Assembly: GCA_947502835.1 (NCBI GenBank) | Contig: CANNBJ010000001.1 | Coordinates: 496,001 to 560,000, forward strand | Direction: 5' to 3' | Origin: Bdellovibrionales bacterium | GTDB taxonomy: Bacteria; Bdellovibrionota; UBA1018; CAIMNF01 | DNA length: 64,000 bases | Shown here: in pieces, positions 7,121 to 15,945 of the stretch | How positions within the stretch are numbered: the stretch's first letter is position 1 | Layout of the letters: each line of letters begins with the position of its first letter | Translations under genes and position numbers: made by a program | Notes under the pieces: generated by a model | Databases searched by the model: none | The model's input: the letters and a program-made list of their open reading frames with translations, nothing else | Told to the model about the DNA's origin: nothing

Positions 7121-9267
7121 ATCTCACTCAAATCGCAGACCAAGTGAAAACCGGGTTCAAGGAGAACCTCCAGACCCTCTCCTTCGAGGAGTACTTGAAG
7201 CTCCTGCAAAAGGCACCGAAGAATCATCTGAGGGGCTCGGCACACTATGCTGCCGACATGATGGATCACTTTGGAAAGTCGGGTCCTGCGTTCCAGGTCT
7301 TCAAGAACAAGGTGATTGGTCTCGAAAAAGTACAGAACCAGATCTATCAAATCCTGAGGGCATTTTCGAATCTCGGCCAGAACAACCGGATGATTCTCTT
7401 GCACGGCCCGAACGGAAGTGCAAAGAGCACCTTGATCTCGTCCCTCATGGACGGAATGAGTGCCTACTCCGGAACGCCGGAAGGGGCCCTCTACACCTTC
7501 TCGTGGATTTTTCCGATCGACAAGATTACACGAGGCAGCCTTGGAATCCGTGGTGATCACGAGAAGAAATCCAATCAGATTTCAAGCTACGCCTATCTTT
7601 CGGACGAGGAGATCGCCTGCATCATCCCGAGCGAGACACGAGACCACCCGGTCCTCTTGATTCCGGAGCATGAACGGAAGCAATTTCTTAGCTCCCGCGA
7701 CTTCAGGGTTCCCGAGCGTCTGATCACGGGTGGGCTTTCCCACCGCGATCACCTCATCTTCCAGGCACTGCTCACAAACTATCAGGGCGATTATTCCCAA
7801 GTCCTGAAACATGTCCGTGTGGAGCGCTTCTACCTTTCCCGGATCTACCGGACAGGCCTCATCACCATTGAGCCACAAATGCATGTAGATGCCCATTACC
7901 AGCAACTCACCATGAACCGGTCCCTCTCCCAACTGCCCGCAAGCCTCCAAGGGATCAATCTCTTCTCCCTGAGTGGCGACCTGCCCGATGCAAACCGGGG
8001 AATGATTGATTACAACGACCTCCTGAAGCGCCACATCGACACCTTCAAATACCTCCTCACCGCCACAGAAACCTCGAAGGTCACCGTCGGGCAAAGCATT
8101 CTCCACTTTGACACGATTCTGATCGGGTCCTCCAACGAGCTTCAGCTGGATGCATTCAAGGAGTACCCTGATTTCAGCAGCTTCAAAGGGCGCATTGAGC
8201 TCGTGAAGGTTCCCTATCTGCTCAGGGTTTCCGAAGAGCGTGAAGTCTATGATCCGCTCCTTGAGTCCATTGCGGGCACCAAAGCGGTGACTCCCCATAC
8301 AGGCTGGACGATTGCACTCTGGGCTGTGCTTACGCGCTTGAAAAAACCACACCACGATCGCTACCCGAATGAGCTTGCGTCTGCGATCGAAAAGCTCTCC
8401 CCTCTCGATAAAATGAAAATCTATGAAAGCGGGGACCTGCCGGAGCGCCTCACCCAGGAAGAACGAAAGCATCTGAAGGCGGCGGCTCACAAACTGGAAG
8501 AAGAGTATTCCAACGTTCTGTACTACGAGGGACGTACAGGAGCATCTGCGCGTGAGCTGAAGTCGGTACTCATCGATGCGGCCCAGAACCCCGACTTCAA
8601 GACCCTTTCCCCCCTTTCCGTGATTCAAGAGCTCAAAAGATTTGTGAAACGGACAACAGAGTATGAGTTTCTTCGGCAGGATCCGGTTGACGGCTACCAT
8701 GACCATGAGAAATTCATCGAGACCGTTTTGGACCAATATGCAGTTTTGATTGATCGTGAAATCCGCGAATGTCTTGGCCTCTACGACACACGCCAATGGG
8801 GGGATTTCATGAAAAAGTACATCAATCATCTCTCCTCGCTTCTCAAGAAGGAGAAAATGAAGAATCCGATTACCGGTGGATATGAAGAGCCGGATCAGGC
8901 ACTTCTCCAGGAATTCGAATCCATCGTGGGGGCGCCTACGGACTCGGATCAGAAACACGTATTCCGCCAGAACCTGATCACCCAGATCGGGGCATGGGTG
9001 TTGGATCACCCCAAGGAGCCAATCGACTATTTCAAAGTGTTTCCGGAGCTCCGCATGAGAATGGAAAAGCACTTCTATGAAAGCCAGAAGAGCTTGCTCC
9101 AGAAAATGAACCTCGCGCTCAAACAATTCGGCACAGACCACGATGATCCGAATTCCGAGGGGGCGAAGCTTGCGCGTCTCACTCTCGAAAACATGCAAAA
9201 AAAATTCGGGTACACCGTGGACGGTGCGAAAGAAGTGATTCATTTTCTGATGACCAGAAAATACTGA
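7117..9267 (+). CDS. prkA: PrkA family serine protein kinase / AAA+ protein (YeaG-like)
   Basis: PrkA/YeaG couples an N-terminal AAA+ module to a C-terminal kinase-like region and acts in stress and stationary-phase signalling. The AAA+ Walker A is HGPNGSAKS (near residue 93). Other conserved stretches include GLEKVQNQIYQIL, YLLRVSEEREVYD and the segment around the GRTGASARELK motif. The length of 716 residues is close to, and slightly longer than, E. coli YeaG. It is the last gene of the nrdR operon and is followed by a strong terminator. A 553-codon open frame on the opposite strand is a composition shadow. Confidence 0.95.
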   Translation: MNLTQIADQVKTGFKENLQTLSFEEYLKLLQKAPKNHLRGSAHYAADMMDHFGKSGPAFQVFKNKVIGLEKVQNQIYQILRAFSNLGQNNRMILLHGPNGSAKSTLISSLMDGMSAYSGTPEGALYTFSWIFPIDKITRGSLGIRGDHEKKSNQISSYAYLSDEEIACIIPSETRDHPVLLIPEHERKQFLSSRDFRVPERLITGGLSHRDHLIFQALLTNYQGDYSQVLKHVRVERFYLSRIYRTGLITIEPQMHVDAHYQQLTMNRSLSQLPASLQGINLFSLSGDLPDANRGMIDYNDLLKRHIDTFKYLLTATETSKVTVGQSILHFDTILIGSSNELQLDAFKEYPDFSSFKGRIELVKVPYLLRVSEEREVYDPLLESIAGTKAVTPHTGWTIALWAVLTRLKKPHHDRYPNELASAIEKLSPLDKMKIYESGDLPERLTQEERKHLKAAAHKLEEEYSNVLYYEGRTGASARELKSVLIDAAQNPDFKTLSPLSVIQELKRFVKRTTEYEFLRQDPVDGYHDHEKFIETVLDQYAVLIDREIRECLGLYDTRQWGDFMKKYINHLSSLLKKEKMKNPITGGYEEPDQALLQEFESIVGAPTDSDQKHVFRQNLITQIGAWVLDHPKEPIDYFKVFPELRMRMEKHFYESQKSLLQKMNLALKQFGTDHDDPNSEGAKLARLTLENMQKKFGYTVDGAKEVIHFLMTRKY

Positions 9268-9283
9268 TCCCTGAAAAAGAAAA

Positions 9284-9316
9284 AGCCCGGGAGGAACATC
9301 CTCCCGGGCTTTTTTT
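9284..9316. terminator. Bidirectional intrinsic terminator between prkA and the metalloprotease gene
   Basis: A perfect 12-bp stem (AGCCCGGGAGGA / TCCTCCCGGGCT) with a 3-nt loop. It is flanked by an A-rich run on the left and T7 on the right, so it can serve both converging genes. Confidence 0.9.
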
Positions 9317-9323
9317 ACTGAAC

Positions 9324-10910
9324 TTATCGAACAGGATACCCGCGGGCCTTGAACTTCTTGAGCACGGTTTCCTGAAGCTCGGGATACAGCTGCTGAGTTG
9401 CGACCACATAGGCACGGGCTGCATCCGCCTGGTTCGAACCCTGACCCAGAGTGGAAAGAGCGGACCAGAACAATTTATCCGCTTTTTCCTTTCCGATCAC
9501 ATCATAGATCTCCATGCACACCGTGGCCCAGAGCTGTCCTGCATTGTGGATTCCCCCGCTCGCGCCCGCAGGATAATTGCTCGTCACACCGACAGAGCGA
9601 CCGGGCCAGAATGAATTGTGCCCGTCAAACGAGAAGGTCCAGTTGTAGGCCACGTGCCCCGGCTTCATGAACTGACGCCCATAAGAGGCAGCCCAATAAT
9701 CTCCCGAGCCCTCGCTCAGCCCCTCAGCCTGGGAGAGCTTCCCGCCCGTAATCCAATTGTGGAGGGCATGACCAAGCTCATGAATGATCACATCGTGGTC
9801 CTGGGCATCATCCACACCCCCTTGCCCGAAGGCGAGCTCATCCGAAAATGGACTGTAATGGGAATTGTCATCCCCGTTCACACCATGAGGATCAACCCGG
9901 ATTCCCCCTTGATATCGAAGCGGATGCAGATCGAATCCGAGTTGCCCATTGAGATACTTCATGGACTTGTCGATGAAGTAATAGACATTCACCGCATCAA
10001 AGCAAGGATCGCTGCGCTTGAGACTGGAGAGATCCCCTCGAAAGCTGCAATCCGGGTTCTTGGGTGACTCCGAATCCACCACAACCACATTGGGGCCGGA
10101 AAGCACAAATTTTCCACCCTGATTGCTGAGGTTGTCGAGGGTAACCGGAGTGAGCATGCTTTGGAAAAACGGGGAATCAGCATTGTTGTTGTCGGAAAAC
10201 CCGCTAACGGAATCCATAGCTTTCCCTGAACGAACCGTAGGATTCGGTTCAAACACATTCACCCGTACTTCGGAGTTCGCTTCCCGGTGATTGAGGATCA
10301 GATTTGCAGACCGGTAAATCGTCCCGGTGTTTGCATCCATAAGGATTTCCCAAGCATACTTGCGGTCCACCGGAGCTGAAATCCGGATCTGGTATACGGT
10401 ACGGAAAGAACCCTGATGGAACCTGATCTTGGAGACCACCTCTTGCTTCACGGGAGACGCCGTGAGCTTCAAGTAGGAGTAGGTTCGGGCAAGAGCCTCT
10501 TTTTTGCTGATTTTTAAACGGGAAGACGACTTCTCATTCAAAAGCATCATGGTCTGCGAAACAGGAACCACGGAATTCACATAGGTGAGAGGATGAAGGT
10601 CCTTGGCAAGGGAAACGACAAGATCGGACCGATCCACCAGAAGACCGTTCAGCTTCTGCTGGAATCGAACCACGAACCCCACCGGGGTGCTTGTTACGGA
10701 TTCAAGAAACAGATCGGAAAGGTCACTCCTCAATCCAAGCTCCCCCGCGGAGTCCATCAAAAAGCGTCGGGCGCTTTCCTCCGGGGTGGTAGCCCCTTCT
10801 TGTTGCATGAATTTCGTGGATGGCTCGACCACGACCAGCGGTCCGGCCTGGACACCCCCTGAAACAAGGCTGAAAACAGCAGAAAATAAGAACAAAGATG
10901 TGGTTTTCAT
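9324..10910 (-). CDS. Secreted gluzincin metalloprotease (M4/M36-like with FTP propeptide)
   Basis: The zinc motif HELGH (IIHELGHALH) is followed about 20 residues later by the glutamate in GLSEGSGDYWA, the third ligand of gluzincins. The N-terminal part (residues about 30-200) resembles the FTP/PepSY propeptide of thermolysin-like and fungalysin-like proteases. The start is placed at 10910: it gives the signal peptide MKTTSLFLFSAVFSLVSGGVQA and is preceded by AGGGGGAAAA. The ORF-track start at 11039 would overlap the divergent rluA-type gene. The protein is about 528 residues, presumably secreted as a zymogen. M4 versus M36 assignment is uncertain. Confidence 0.85.
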   Translation of the reverse strand: MKTTSLFLFSAVFSLVSGGVQAGPLVVVEPSTKFMQQEGATTPEESARRFLMDSAGELGLRSDLSDLFLESVTSTPVGFVVRFQQKLNGLLVDRSDLVVSLAKDLHPLTYVNSVVPVSQTMMLLNEKSSSRLKISKKEALARTYSYLKLTASPVKQEVVSKIRFHQGSFRTVYQIRISAPVDRKYAWEILMDANTGTIYRSANLILNHREANSEVRVNVFEPNPTVRSGKAMDSVSGFSDNNNADSPFFQSMLTPVTLDNLSNQGGKFVLSGPNVVVVDSESPKNPDCSFRGDLSSLKRSDPCFDAVNVYYFIDKSMKYLNGQLGFDLHPLRYQGGIRVDPHGVNGDDNSHYSPFSDELAFGQGGVDDAQDHDVIIHELGHALHNWITGGKLSQAEGLSEGSGDYWAASYGRQFMKPGHVAYNWTFSFDGHNSFWPGRSVGVTSNYPAGASGGIHNAGQLWATVCMEIYDVIGKEKADKLFWSALSTLGQGSNQADAARAYVVATQQLYPELQETVLKKFKARGYPVR

Positions 10911-10974
10911 TTTTCCCCCTTTTAAAACCCCACGAAAAGCGTAAGAAACAAATGAGGAAATCGCAAACCTTTTT

Positions 10975-12165
10975 ATGAGTGACACCACGAAGACCCTGAG
11001 CGGAAAAGAATATCGAGTGACCCACTCTGTGGGCCCCAATCAATCCGGCATTCGATTGGATCGTTTTCTGATGGATCGCTACACTCGCCGCTCGAGGGAA
11101 AAGTTAAAGAGAATTATCGATTCAGGCGCGATTCGTGTGATTCGGGAAAACTCAAAACACCAAACCCTCGGAAGAATCAAGGCGAGCTTTTCTTTGCAAG
11201 CAGGCGATATTGTTGAGTTAATTTCGATCAAGCGACCTGAGCCCGAGGTTTCTTTTGATTATAAGATTCTCTATGAAGATCAAGAAATTCTTGTACTGAA
11301 CAAGCCTCCTCATTTGCCGGTTCATCCAGCCGGCAGGTTCTTCTTCAATACCCTTCTGACTCATTTGAAGACAGATGGATTCACTCTTCAGGGTCAAAGC
11401 GAGAGAAACTTTTTTTTGGTTCACCGCATCGACAAGGAAACCAGCGGAATCCTTCTTCTTGCGAAATCGAAAGAGGCCTGCAACGCGTTAACCTTGCAAT
11501 TCAGGAACCGTGAAACCGAGAAATACTATCTTGCCATTGCTCGAGGGAAACCGTCTTCAAATCAATTCAAGATCGACACTCCCATTGGCAAGCCCCGGGG
11601 CGCCACCATCGGCATCAAAATGGCCGCCCTTCCCCTTGAGCAAGGCGGTCTCGCCTCCGAAACCCTATTTGAAACCATTGAAACCCGCCGTGGAAACGAG
11701 GGGGTTTTTACACTCACTGCGTGCTTTCCAAAGACCGGACGCCAGCACCAGATCAGGGTGCACGCAGAGATCGCAGGACACCCCCTGGTCGGGGACAAAG
11801 TTTACGGATTGAAGGAGGAAGACGTTTTGATCCTCCTCGACGGAGATCGTGAAACCATTCGGGAAGAGGATGGAGAATCATCCACAGGGGAAGAGCCTCC
11901 GGCGGAGGAGGAGCAAAAACTCGAGCTCGAGTTCGAGGAAGGCGAAGCACCCAAACCCGAAATCTCCAAAAGCTCCCGCTACCGTGAACTCGAATCAGGG
12001 CTCCTTCTCAAAAGACATGCGCTCCACGCAGCGGGACTCCGCTTCAAGCACCCGACCACGGGAAAGCTCATGGCTTTCGAATGCGGATTGCCCGAGGACC
12101 TGAAGAAATTCTTCGAGGGACTCACCGGGACCCCGCTGCAAGAATTCCGCACCAACCATTGGTGA
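10975..12165 (+). CDS. RluA-family 23S rRNA pseudouridine synthase with acidic insertion
   Basis: The catalytic motif HRIDKETSG contains the essential Asp of RluA/RluD enzymes. An S4-like N-terminal domain (GIRLDRFLMDRY) precedes it. After GDKVYG there is an insertion of about 50 residues rich in Glu (for example EEPPAEEEQKLELEFEEGEA) before the usual ALHAAGL(R)F segment. That insertion is not part of typical RluC/RluD proteins. Length is 396 residues against about 320 for RluD. The target uridine cannot be told. It is divergent from the metalloprotease gene. Confidence 0.9.
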   Translation: MSDTTKTLSGKEYRVTHSVGPNQSGIRLDRFLMDRYTRRSREKLKRIIDSGAIRVIRENSKHQTLGRIKASFSLQAGDIVELISIKRPEPEVSFDYKILYEDQEILVLNKPPHLPVHPAGRFFFNTLLTHLKTDGFTLQGQSERNFFLVHRIDKETSGILLLAKSKEACNALTLQFRNRETEKYYLAIARGKPSSNQFKIDTPIGKPRGATIGIKMAALPLEQGGLASETLFETIETRRGNEGVFTLTACFPKTGRQHQIRVHAEIAGHPLVGDKVYGLKEEDVLILLDGDRETIREEDGESSTGEEPPAEEEQKLELEFEEGEAPKPEISKSSRYRELESGLLLKRHALHAAGLRFKHPTTGKLMAFECGLPEDLKKFFEGLTGTPLQEFRTNHW

Positions 12166-12176
12166 CCCGGGAAGGC

Positions 12177-12794
12177 TCACTTCCCGATCTTTGAGACCAT
12201 TTCCTTGAACTTCTCGCCCGATTCGGCCTCAATGTCCTGGTGCAGGGAATTCCCGTGGGCATCGATCGTGACCACAACAGGGAACCGCTCCACCTTCAAT
12301 TTCCAGATCGCTTCCGGACTTCCAAACTGTTCGAGCCCAAAGACTCCGTCGACCGATACGATTCTCTCCGCAAGGACTTGTGCGGCTCCACCCACGGCAT
12401 GGAGATATACGCAGCCGAAGGCTTTGCACGCATTTTTGGTTTTCTCACCCATTCCGCCTTTTCCGATCACTGCCTTCAATCCAAACTTCTCGATGATTTT
12501 GGCCTGATACGGCTCCTCGCGGATGGAGGTGGTCGGTCCCGCTGCGGTTGCCACCCACTTTTTGCCTTTTTTCATGATCACAGGGCCGCAGTGGTAAATG
12601 ATCGAGTTCTTCAAACGAACCTCGCTCTCGGGCGGCTCGTTGCCGGAGTCGAGCCACTTGTGGACCGCATCCCGACCAGTCAGAAGCTCGCCCGTGATTT
12701 CCACCATGTCACCCACCCGCAGCGATCTCACCTTCTCTTCCGTGAAGGGTTCGGTAAGCTGGTAGGCACCATCGATCTTTTCTAATAGAGCCAT
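12177..12794 (-). CDS. Class I fumarate hydratase, beta (C-terminal) subunit
   Basis: This subunit corresponds to the C-terminal Fumerase_C domain. Key stretches are KVRSLRVGDMVEITGELLTGRDAVHK and GPTTSIREEPYQAKIIEKF(G)LKAVIGKGGMG. The start at ATG 12794 is supported by AAGGAGAG upstream and by alignment with family N-termini; the track start at 12851 is too early. The gene overlaps the alpha subunit gene by 13 bp. Together they interconvert fumarate and malate in the TCA cycle using an oxygen-sensitive 4Fe-4S cluster. L(+)-tartrate dehydratase is the main alternative for such split pairs. Confidence 0.88.
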   Translation of the reverse strand: MALLEKIDGAYQLTEPFTEEKVRSLRVGDMVEITGELLTGRDAVHKWLDSGNEPPESEVRLKNSIIYHCGPVIMKKGKKWVATAAGPTTSIREEPYQAKIIEKFGLKAVIGKGGMGEKTKNACKAFGCVYLHAVGGAAQVLAERIVSVDGVFGLEQFGSPEAIWKLKVERFPVVVTIDAHGNSLHQDIEAESGEKFKEMVSKIGK

Positions 12795-13675
12795 TTGAGA
12801 ATCTCTCCTTTTTTTCCTACTCGGGCACCCTGACGACGAAACGCCCAGCACATGTACGAGACGCTGACAAAAAACGAAGCAGGAACCCGATTCAAAGCGG
12901 TGATCTTGGTCGCAAGCAAGGTGGTCTTGCCTCCGAACCCCATCGGTCCAATCCCCAGTTGATTTGCCTCATCTGTGATTCGCGCTTCAAGAGATGCAAG
13001 AGTCGCATCCCGATTGCGATCGCCGATCTTGCGGAGAAATTGTTCTTTGGACGCCGCATACCCGGTTCCCCGATCCCCTCCGATACAAACGCCCAGAATC
13101 CCCGGGCCGCAGCCCTTTCCTTGCGCATTTTGGACCGCATCCAGAATGCACTTTTCCACACCCTTCAAATCACGTCCGGCTCCGACCCGCGAATCCGGCA
13201 GGCTGTACTGGGCGCCGACGTTCTCGCACCCGCCCCCTTTCAACATCAACTTGATCTCGAATTCCTCTTTTTTCCAAGGCTCGGCGTGGATCACGGGCGC
13301 TCCCGGGCCGATGTTGTTTCCGCTGTTTTTACCGGTGATCGAATCCACACTGTTCTGGCGCAGATACCCTTTTTTCGTCGCGGTTACGATCGCTTTCCGG
13401 ATGAGTTTTTGAAGTTCCTCGTAATCGGTCTTTTGTGGAAAATGGAGATAGAACAAGACGGTCCCCGTGTCCTGGCAAAGGGGCTGGGACTTTCGCTTTG
13501 CAATTCCAACATTGTCGCAAATGATGTCCATTGCGTACTTGGCAGAGGAACCGGCAACCTCGGTTTTTCGTCCGGCCTCGATTGCCTCAAACACATCATT
13601 CGGAAGCTCGGCGGAGGTCTTCCGGATGATCTCGACCAGGGAGTCGTGAAGATTCTTTTTCAGTGTTGAATTCAT
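12782..13675 (-). CDS. Class I fumarate hydratase, alpha (N-terminal) subunit
   Basis: The Fumerase domain is recognised by the segments LCQDTGTVLF, VHAEPW(...)KLMLKGGGCEN, GPGILGVCIGGDRGTGY and LGIGPMGFGGKTT; the cysteines in the first three ligate the 4Fe-4S cluster. About 297 residues. The start is ATG 13675. No Shine-Dalgarno is visible, but TAAAAA lies 7 nt upstream, fitting the leaderless pattern. It is divergent from the tolC-type gene, so the two promoters overlap within about 50 bp. Fumarase versus tartrate dehydratase cannot be separated by eye, but fumarase is much more likely. Confidence 0.88.
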   Translation of the reverse strand: MNSTLKKNLHDSLVEIIRKTSAELPNDVFEAIEAGRKTEVAGSSAKYAMDIICDNVGIAKRKSQPLCQDTGTVLFYLHFPQKTDYEELQKLIRKAIVTATKKGYLRQNSVDSITGKNSGNNIGPGAPVIHAEPWKKEEFEIKLMLKGGGCENVGAQYSLPDSRVGAGRDLKGVEKCILDAVQNAQGKGCGPGILGVCIGGDRGTGYAASKEQFLRKIGDRNRDATLASLEARITDEANQLGIGPMGFGGKTTLLATKITALNRVPASFFVSVSYMCWAFRRQGARVGKKGEILKWLY

Positions 13676-13682
13676 GGGGGAA

Positions 13683-13722
13683 TTTTTACCCAAGGTGGGG
13701 GAATAATGCTAGAGTCATTTTC
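13683..13722. promoter_or_regulatory. Overlapping divergent leaderless promoters for fumarase and tolC operons
   Basis: For tolC: TTACCC (13686-13691), 18 bp, TAGAGT (13710-13715), then 7 nt to the ATG. For the fumarase alpha gene on the other strand: TAAAAA (13688-13683), 7 nt before its ATG. The -35 elements are weak. Confidence 0.35.
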
Positions 13723-14967
13723 ATGTTCCGGACGGCAATCCTGCTTCTGATGCCCGCAGTGGTCCATGCGGCTCTTCCGCTTGCGAATCCCGTCACGTTT
13801 GAATCCTGCCGGATGAGTGTTGCCGCATCCAATCCGGACCTTCTTTCCGCGCAAGAGTCCTTGCGCTCCCAAGAGGAGCTGGCGGCGGGATCTTATTCCG
13901 CGTTTTTCCCGAGCGTGAACGCATCCCTTGGCATGACCCGCACCTCTCCCGGACGGACCCTGGAGCCCCAGGCGCTGAGCTCCCTTGGAGTTTCCTACAA
14001 CCTTTTTTCGGGATTCCGGGATCGGGCCCGGGTCCGGAGCGCAAGAGCCAATCTTGAGATCTCCCGCGCCAGCCTGGACTCCGTCCGCGCCAAGGTAAGC
14101 TTTCAACTGAGGCAGGCATTTGCACAGGCGCTTTATGCGAAGGAAAATGTGGTTCTCACCCGGGCAATCCGTGAGAGACGGGCCCAGAACGAGCGATTGG
14201 TTCGGGCCCAGTATGAATCCGGAAGGGAGAACGAGGGCTCCTATCAGTTTTCCAAGGGACTTCTTGAGCAAGCCGAATATGACGAGCGGGTTGCACGGGA
14301 TCAGGAAGTGATTGCAGCTCAGAATCTTTCCCATGTTGCCGGATTCGATTCGACCTCAATCCTGGTTGAGGGGGATGTGCCCGTTTCGGCCCCTCCCGCC
14401 GAGGCGGATGCCACCAAACTTCTCGTGCTTACGCCCGCGCACAGGATCCAAACCGCACGCATTGAACTTGCGGATGCCCAGTTCGAATCGGCCCGAAGCG
14501 GATTCATCCCGAGCTTGGATCTGTCGGGAAACTTGAGCTATCTGGGGACCCGCCCAACACTTGAGGAAAACCGCTCCCTCGGGATCGGGATCACTCTCAC
14601 CATTCCACTTTTCAGCGGACTCAGCACATTCCGGGATCTCCGCAGTGCAGGAGCCCTTCAGGAGTCTGCGATTCAAAACAAGGTGTCGGTCGACTTCGAG
14701 ACACTTTCAGGTCTGCGACAGGCTCTGTTCACGTTCCAACAGTCCATTCAAAAATTGAAAGTCGACACCAATCTGAAGAACGCTGCAACCATCCGTGCGA
14801 CCATTGCCCGGAAGCGGTATAATCATGGACTTCTCATGTTTGAACAGTGGGATATCATCGAAACAGATCTCATCAACCGCCAGAAAAACGCACTCGCAAG
14901 CAAACGAGACCGGATCATCGCCGAGGGTGCGTATCGCCAGATCCAGGGACTAGGAGACTTTCCGTGA
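13723..14967 (+). CDS. TolC-family outer-membrane channel protein
   Basis: TolC-family proteins form the trimeric outer-membrane duct of efflux systems. The protein shows the duplicated OEP layout: a signal peptide (MFRTAILLLMPAVVHA), N-terminal SLRSQEELAAGSYSAFFPSVNASLGM, and a second repeat with ARSGFIPSLDLSGNLSY. Long amphipathic helices lie between. The start is ATG 13723, not 13663, because of the signal peptide and the promoter 7 nt upstream. It ends in a TGA overlapping the GTG of the adaptor gene, so tolC, adaptor and ABC transporter genes form one operon. Confidence 0.9.
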   Translation: MFRTAILLLMPAVVHAALPLANPVTFESCRMSVAASNPDLLSAQESLRSQEELAAGSYSAFFPSVNASLGMTRTSPGRTLEPQALSSLGVSYNLFSGFRDRARVRSARANLEISRASLDSVRAKVSFQLRQAFAQALYAKENVVLTRAIRERRAQNERLVRAQYESGRENEGSYQFSKGLLEQAEYDERVARDQEVIAAQNLSHVAGFDSTSILVEGDVPVSAPPAEADATKLLVLTPAHRIQTARIELADAQFESARSGFIPSLDLSGNLSYLGTRPTLEENRSLGIGITLTIPLFSGLSTFRDLRSAGALQESAIQNKVSVDFETLSGLRQALFTFQQSIQKLKVDTNLKNAATIRATIARKRYNHGLLMFEQWDIIETDLINRQKNALASKRDRIIAEGAYRQIQGLGDFP

Positions 14968-15944
14968 ACCATAGCAAACGCAGAAAAGTTCTTTTCATCG
15001 GCATTCCGGCAGGGGCTCTTGTCCTCGCCGTTGTTGCCATCTCTCTCCGGCAAAAATCGGACCCCAAGGCCACCTACCATGAGGCGGCGGTGGAACAAGG
15101 GGTCTTTGTGGAGTCGATTGTGGCCACGGGCACAGTTTCGCCTGAAAACCGACTGGTGATCAAATCCCCGGTGGCAGGAAGGATTGAAAGAATCCTCGTG
15201 AAGGAAGGGCAGAAGGTCTGGAAGGGGCAGGTCCTGGCGTGGGTCAGCACCACTGAAAGGGCTGCACTTCTCGATTCCGCCCGCGCGGAAAGTCCCGAGG
15301 AGCTCGCCCAGTGGGAGAAGTTCTACAAGCCCACTCCCATCTACGCCCCGATCAACGGCATGATCATCCTCCGGAGCTTTGAACCCGGACAATCGTTCAA
15401 CGCCAGTGACGGGATTCTCGTGATGTCGGATCGCCTCACGATCAAGGCACAGGTGGACGAAACCTCGATCGCAAAGGTGAATCTTGGACAGCGCGCCGAG
15501 ATCATACTTGACGCCTACCCGAGAAACACCTTGAAGGGCAAAGCCGTACATCGCGGTTTTGATGCGAAAACCGTGAACAATGTCACCAGCTACATTGTGG
15601 ATGTCTTGCCGGAAGAAAGCCCCGAGACCATGCTCTCGGGGATGACCGCGAATGTGAAGTTCATCCTCAATGAGATTCCGGACGCGGTGACGATTCCCAA
15701 CGAAAGCCTTTCTTCCGTGGACGGCAGGGCCTGCGTCCGGATCAAGGAATCCGATCCACCCGAGAAGACTCCTTGCGTGACCGTGAAGGCCGGTGGAAGC
15801 AATGAAACAAGAACCGTCATCCTCGAAGGCCTGAAGGCGGGGCAAACCCTTTGGGTCCAGGATTTAAAGCCTCTTGAGGCGAAAGGATCCCTTCTTCCAC
15901 GGAATCCTTTCAGCCCCATGGGCGGCGGACGATCACGGCATTGA
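14964..15944 (+). CDS. MacA/HlyD-type periplasmic adaptor with very short hairpin
   Basis: A membrane-fusion protein linking the inner-membrane ABC transporter to TolC. An N-terminal membrane anchor (VLFIGIPAGALVLAVVAI) leads into split lipoyl halves (VIKSPVAGRI and IYAPINGMIILRS) and a beta-barrel with VDETSIAKVNLGQ. Only about 30 residues separate the lipoyl halves, so the long alpha-helical hairpin of classical MacA is nearly absent. The start GTG 14964 overlaps the tolC stop and has TAGGAGA upstream; the track start at 14847 lies inside tolC. About 326 residues. Confidence 0.85.
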   Translation: MNHSKRRKVLFIGIPAGALVLAVVAISLRQKSDPKATYHEAAVEQGVFVESIVATGTVSPENRLVIKSPVAGRIERILVKEGQKVWKGQVLAWVSTTERAALLDSARAESPEELAQWEKFYKPTPIYAPINGMIILRSFEPGQSFNASDGILVMSDRLTIKAQVDETSIAKVNLGQRAEIILDAYPRNTLKGKAVHRGFDAKTVNNVTSYIVDVLPEESPETMLSGMTANVKFILNEIPDAVTIPNESLSSVDGRACVRIKESDPPEKTPCVTVKAGGSNETRTVILEGLKAGQTLWVQDLKPLEAKGSLLPRNPFSPMGGGRSRH

Positions 15945-15945
15945 G

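Noticed and set aside
7582-9243. 553-codon open frame on the minus strand
   Set aside because: It lies entirely antisense to prkA, whose motifs are clear. It has no recognisable domain and is explained by codon bias on the other strand.
14823-15845. 340-codon open frame on the minus strand
   Set aside because: Antisense shadow of the adaptor gene, low protein-like character.
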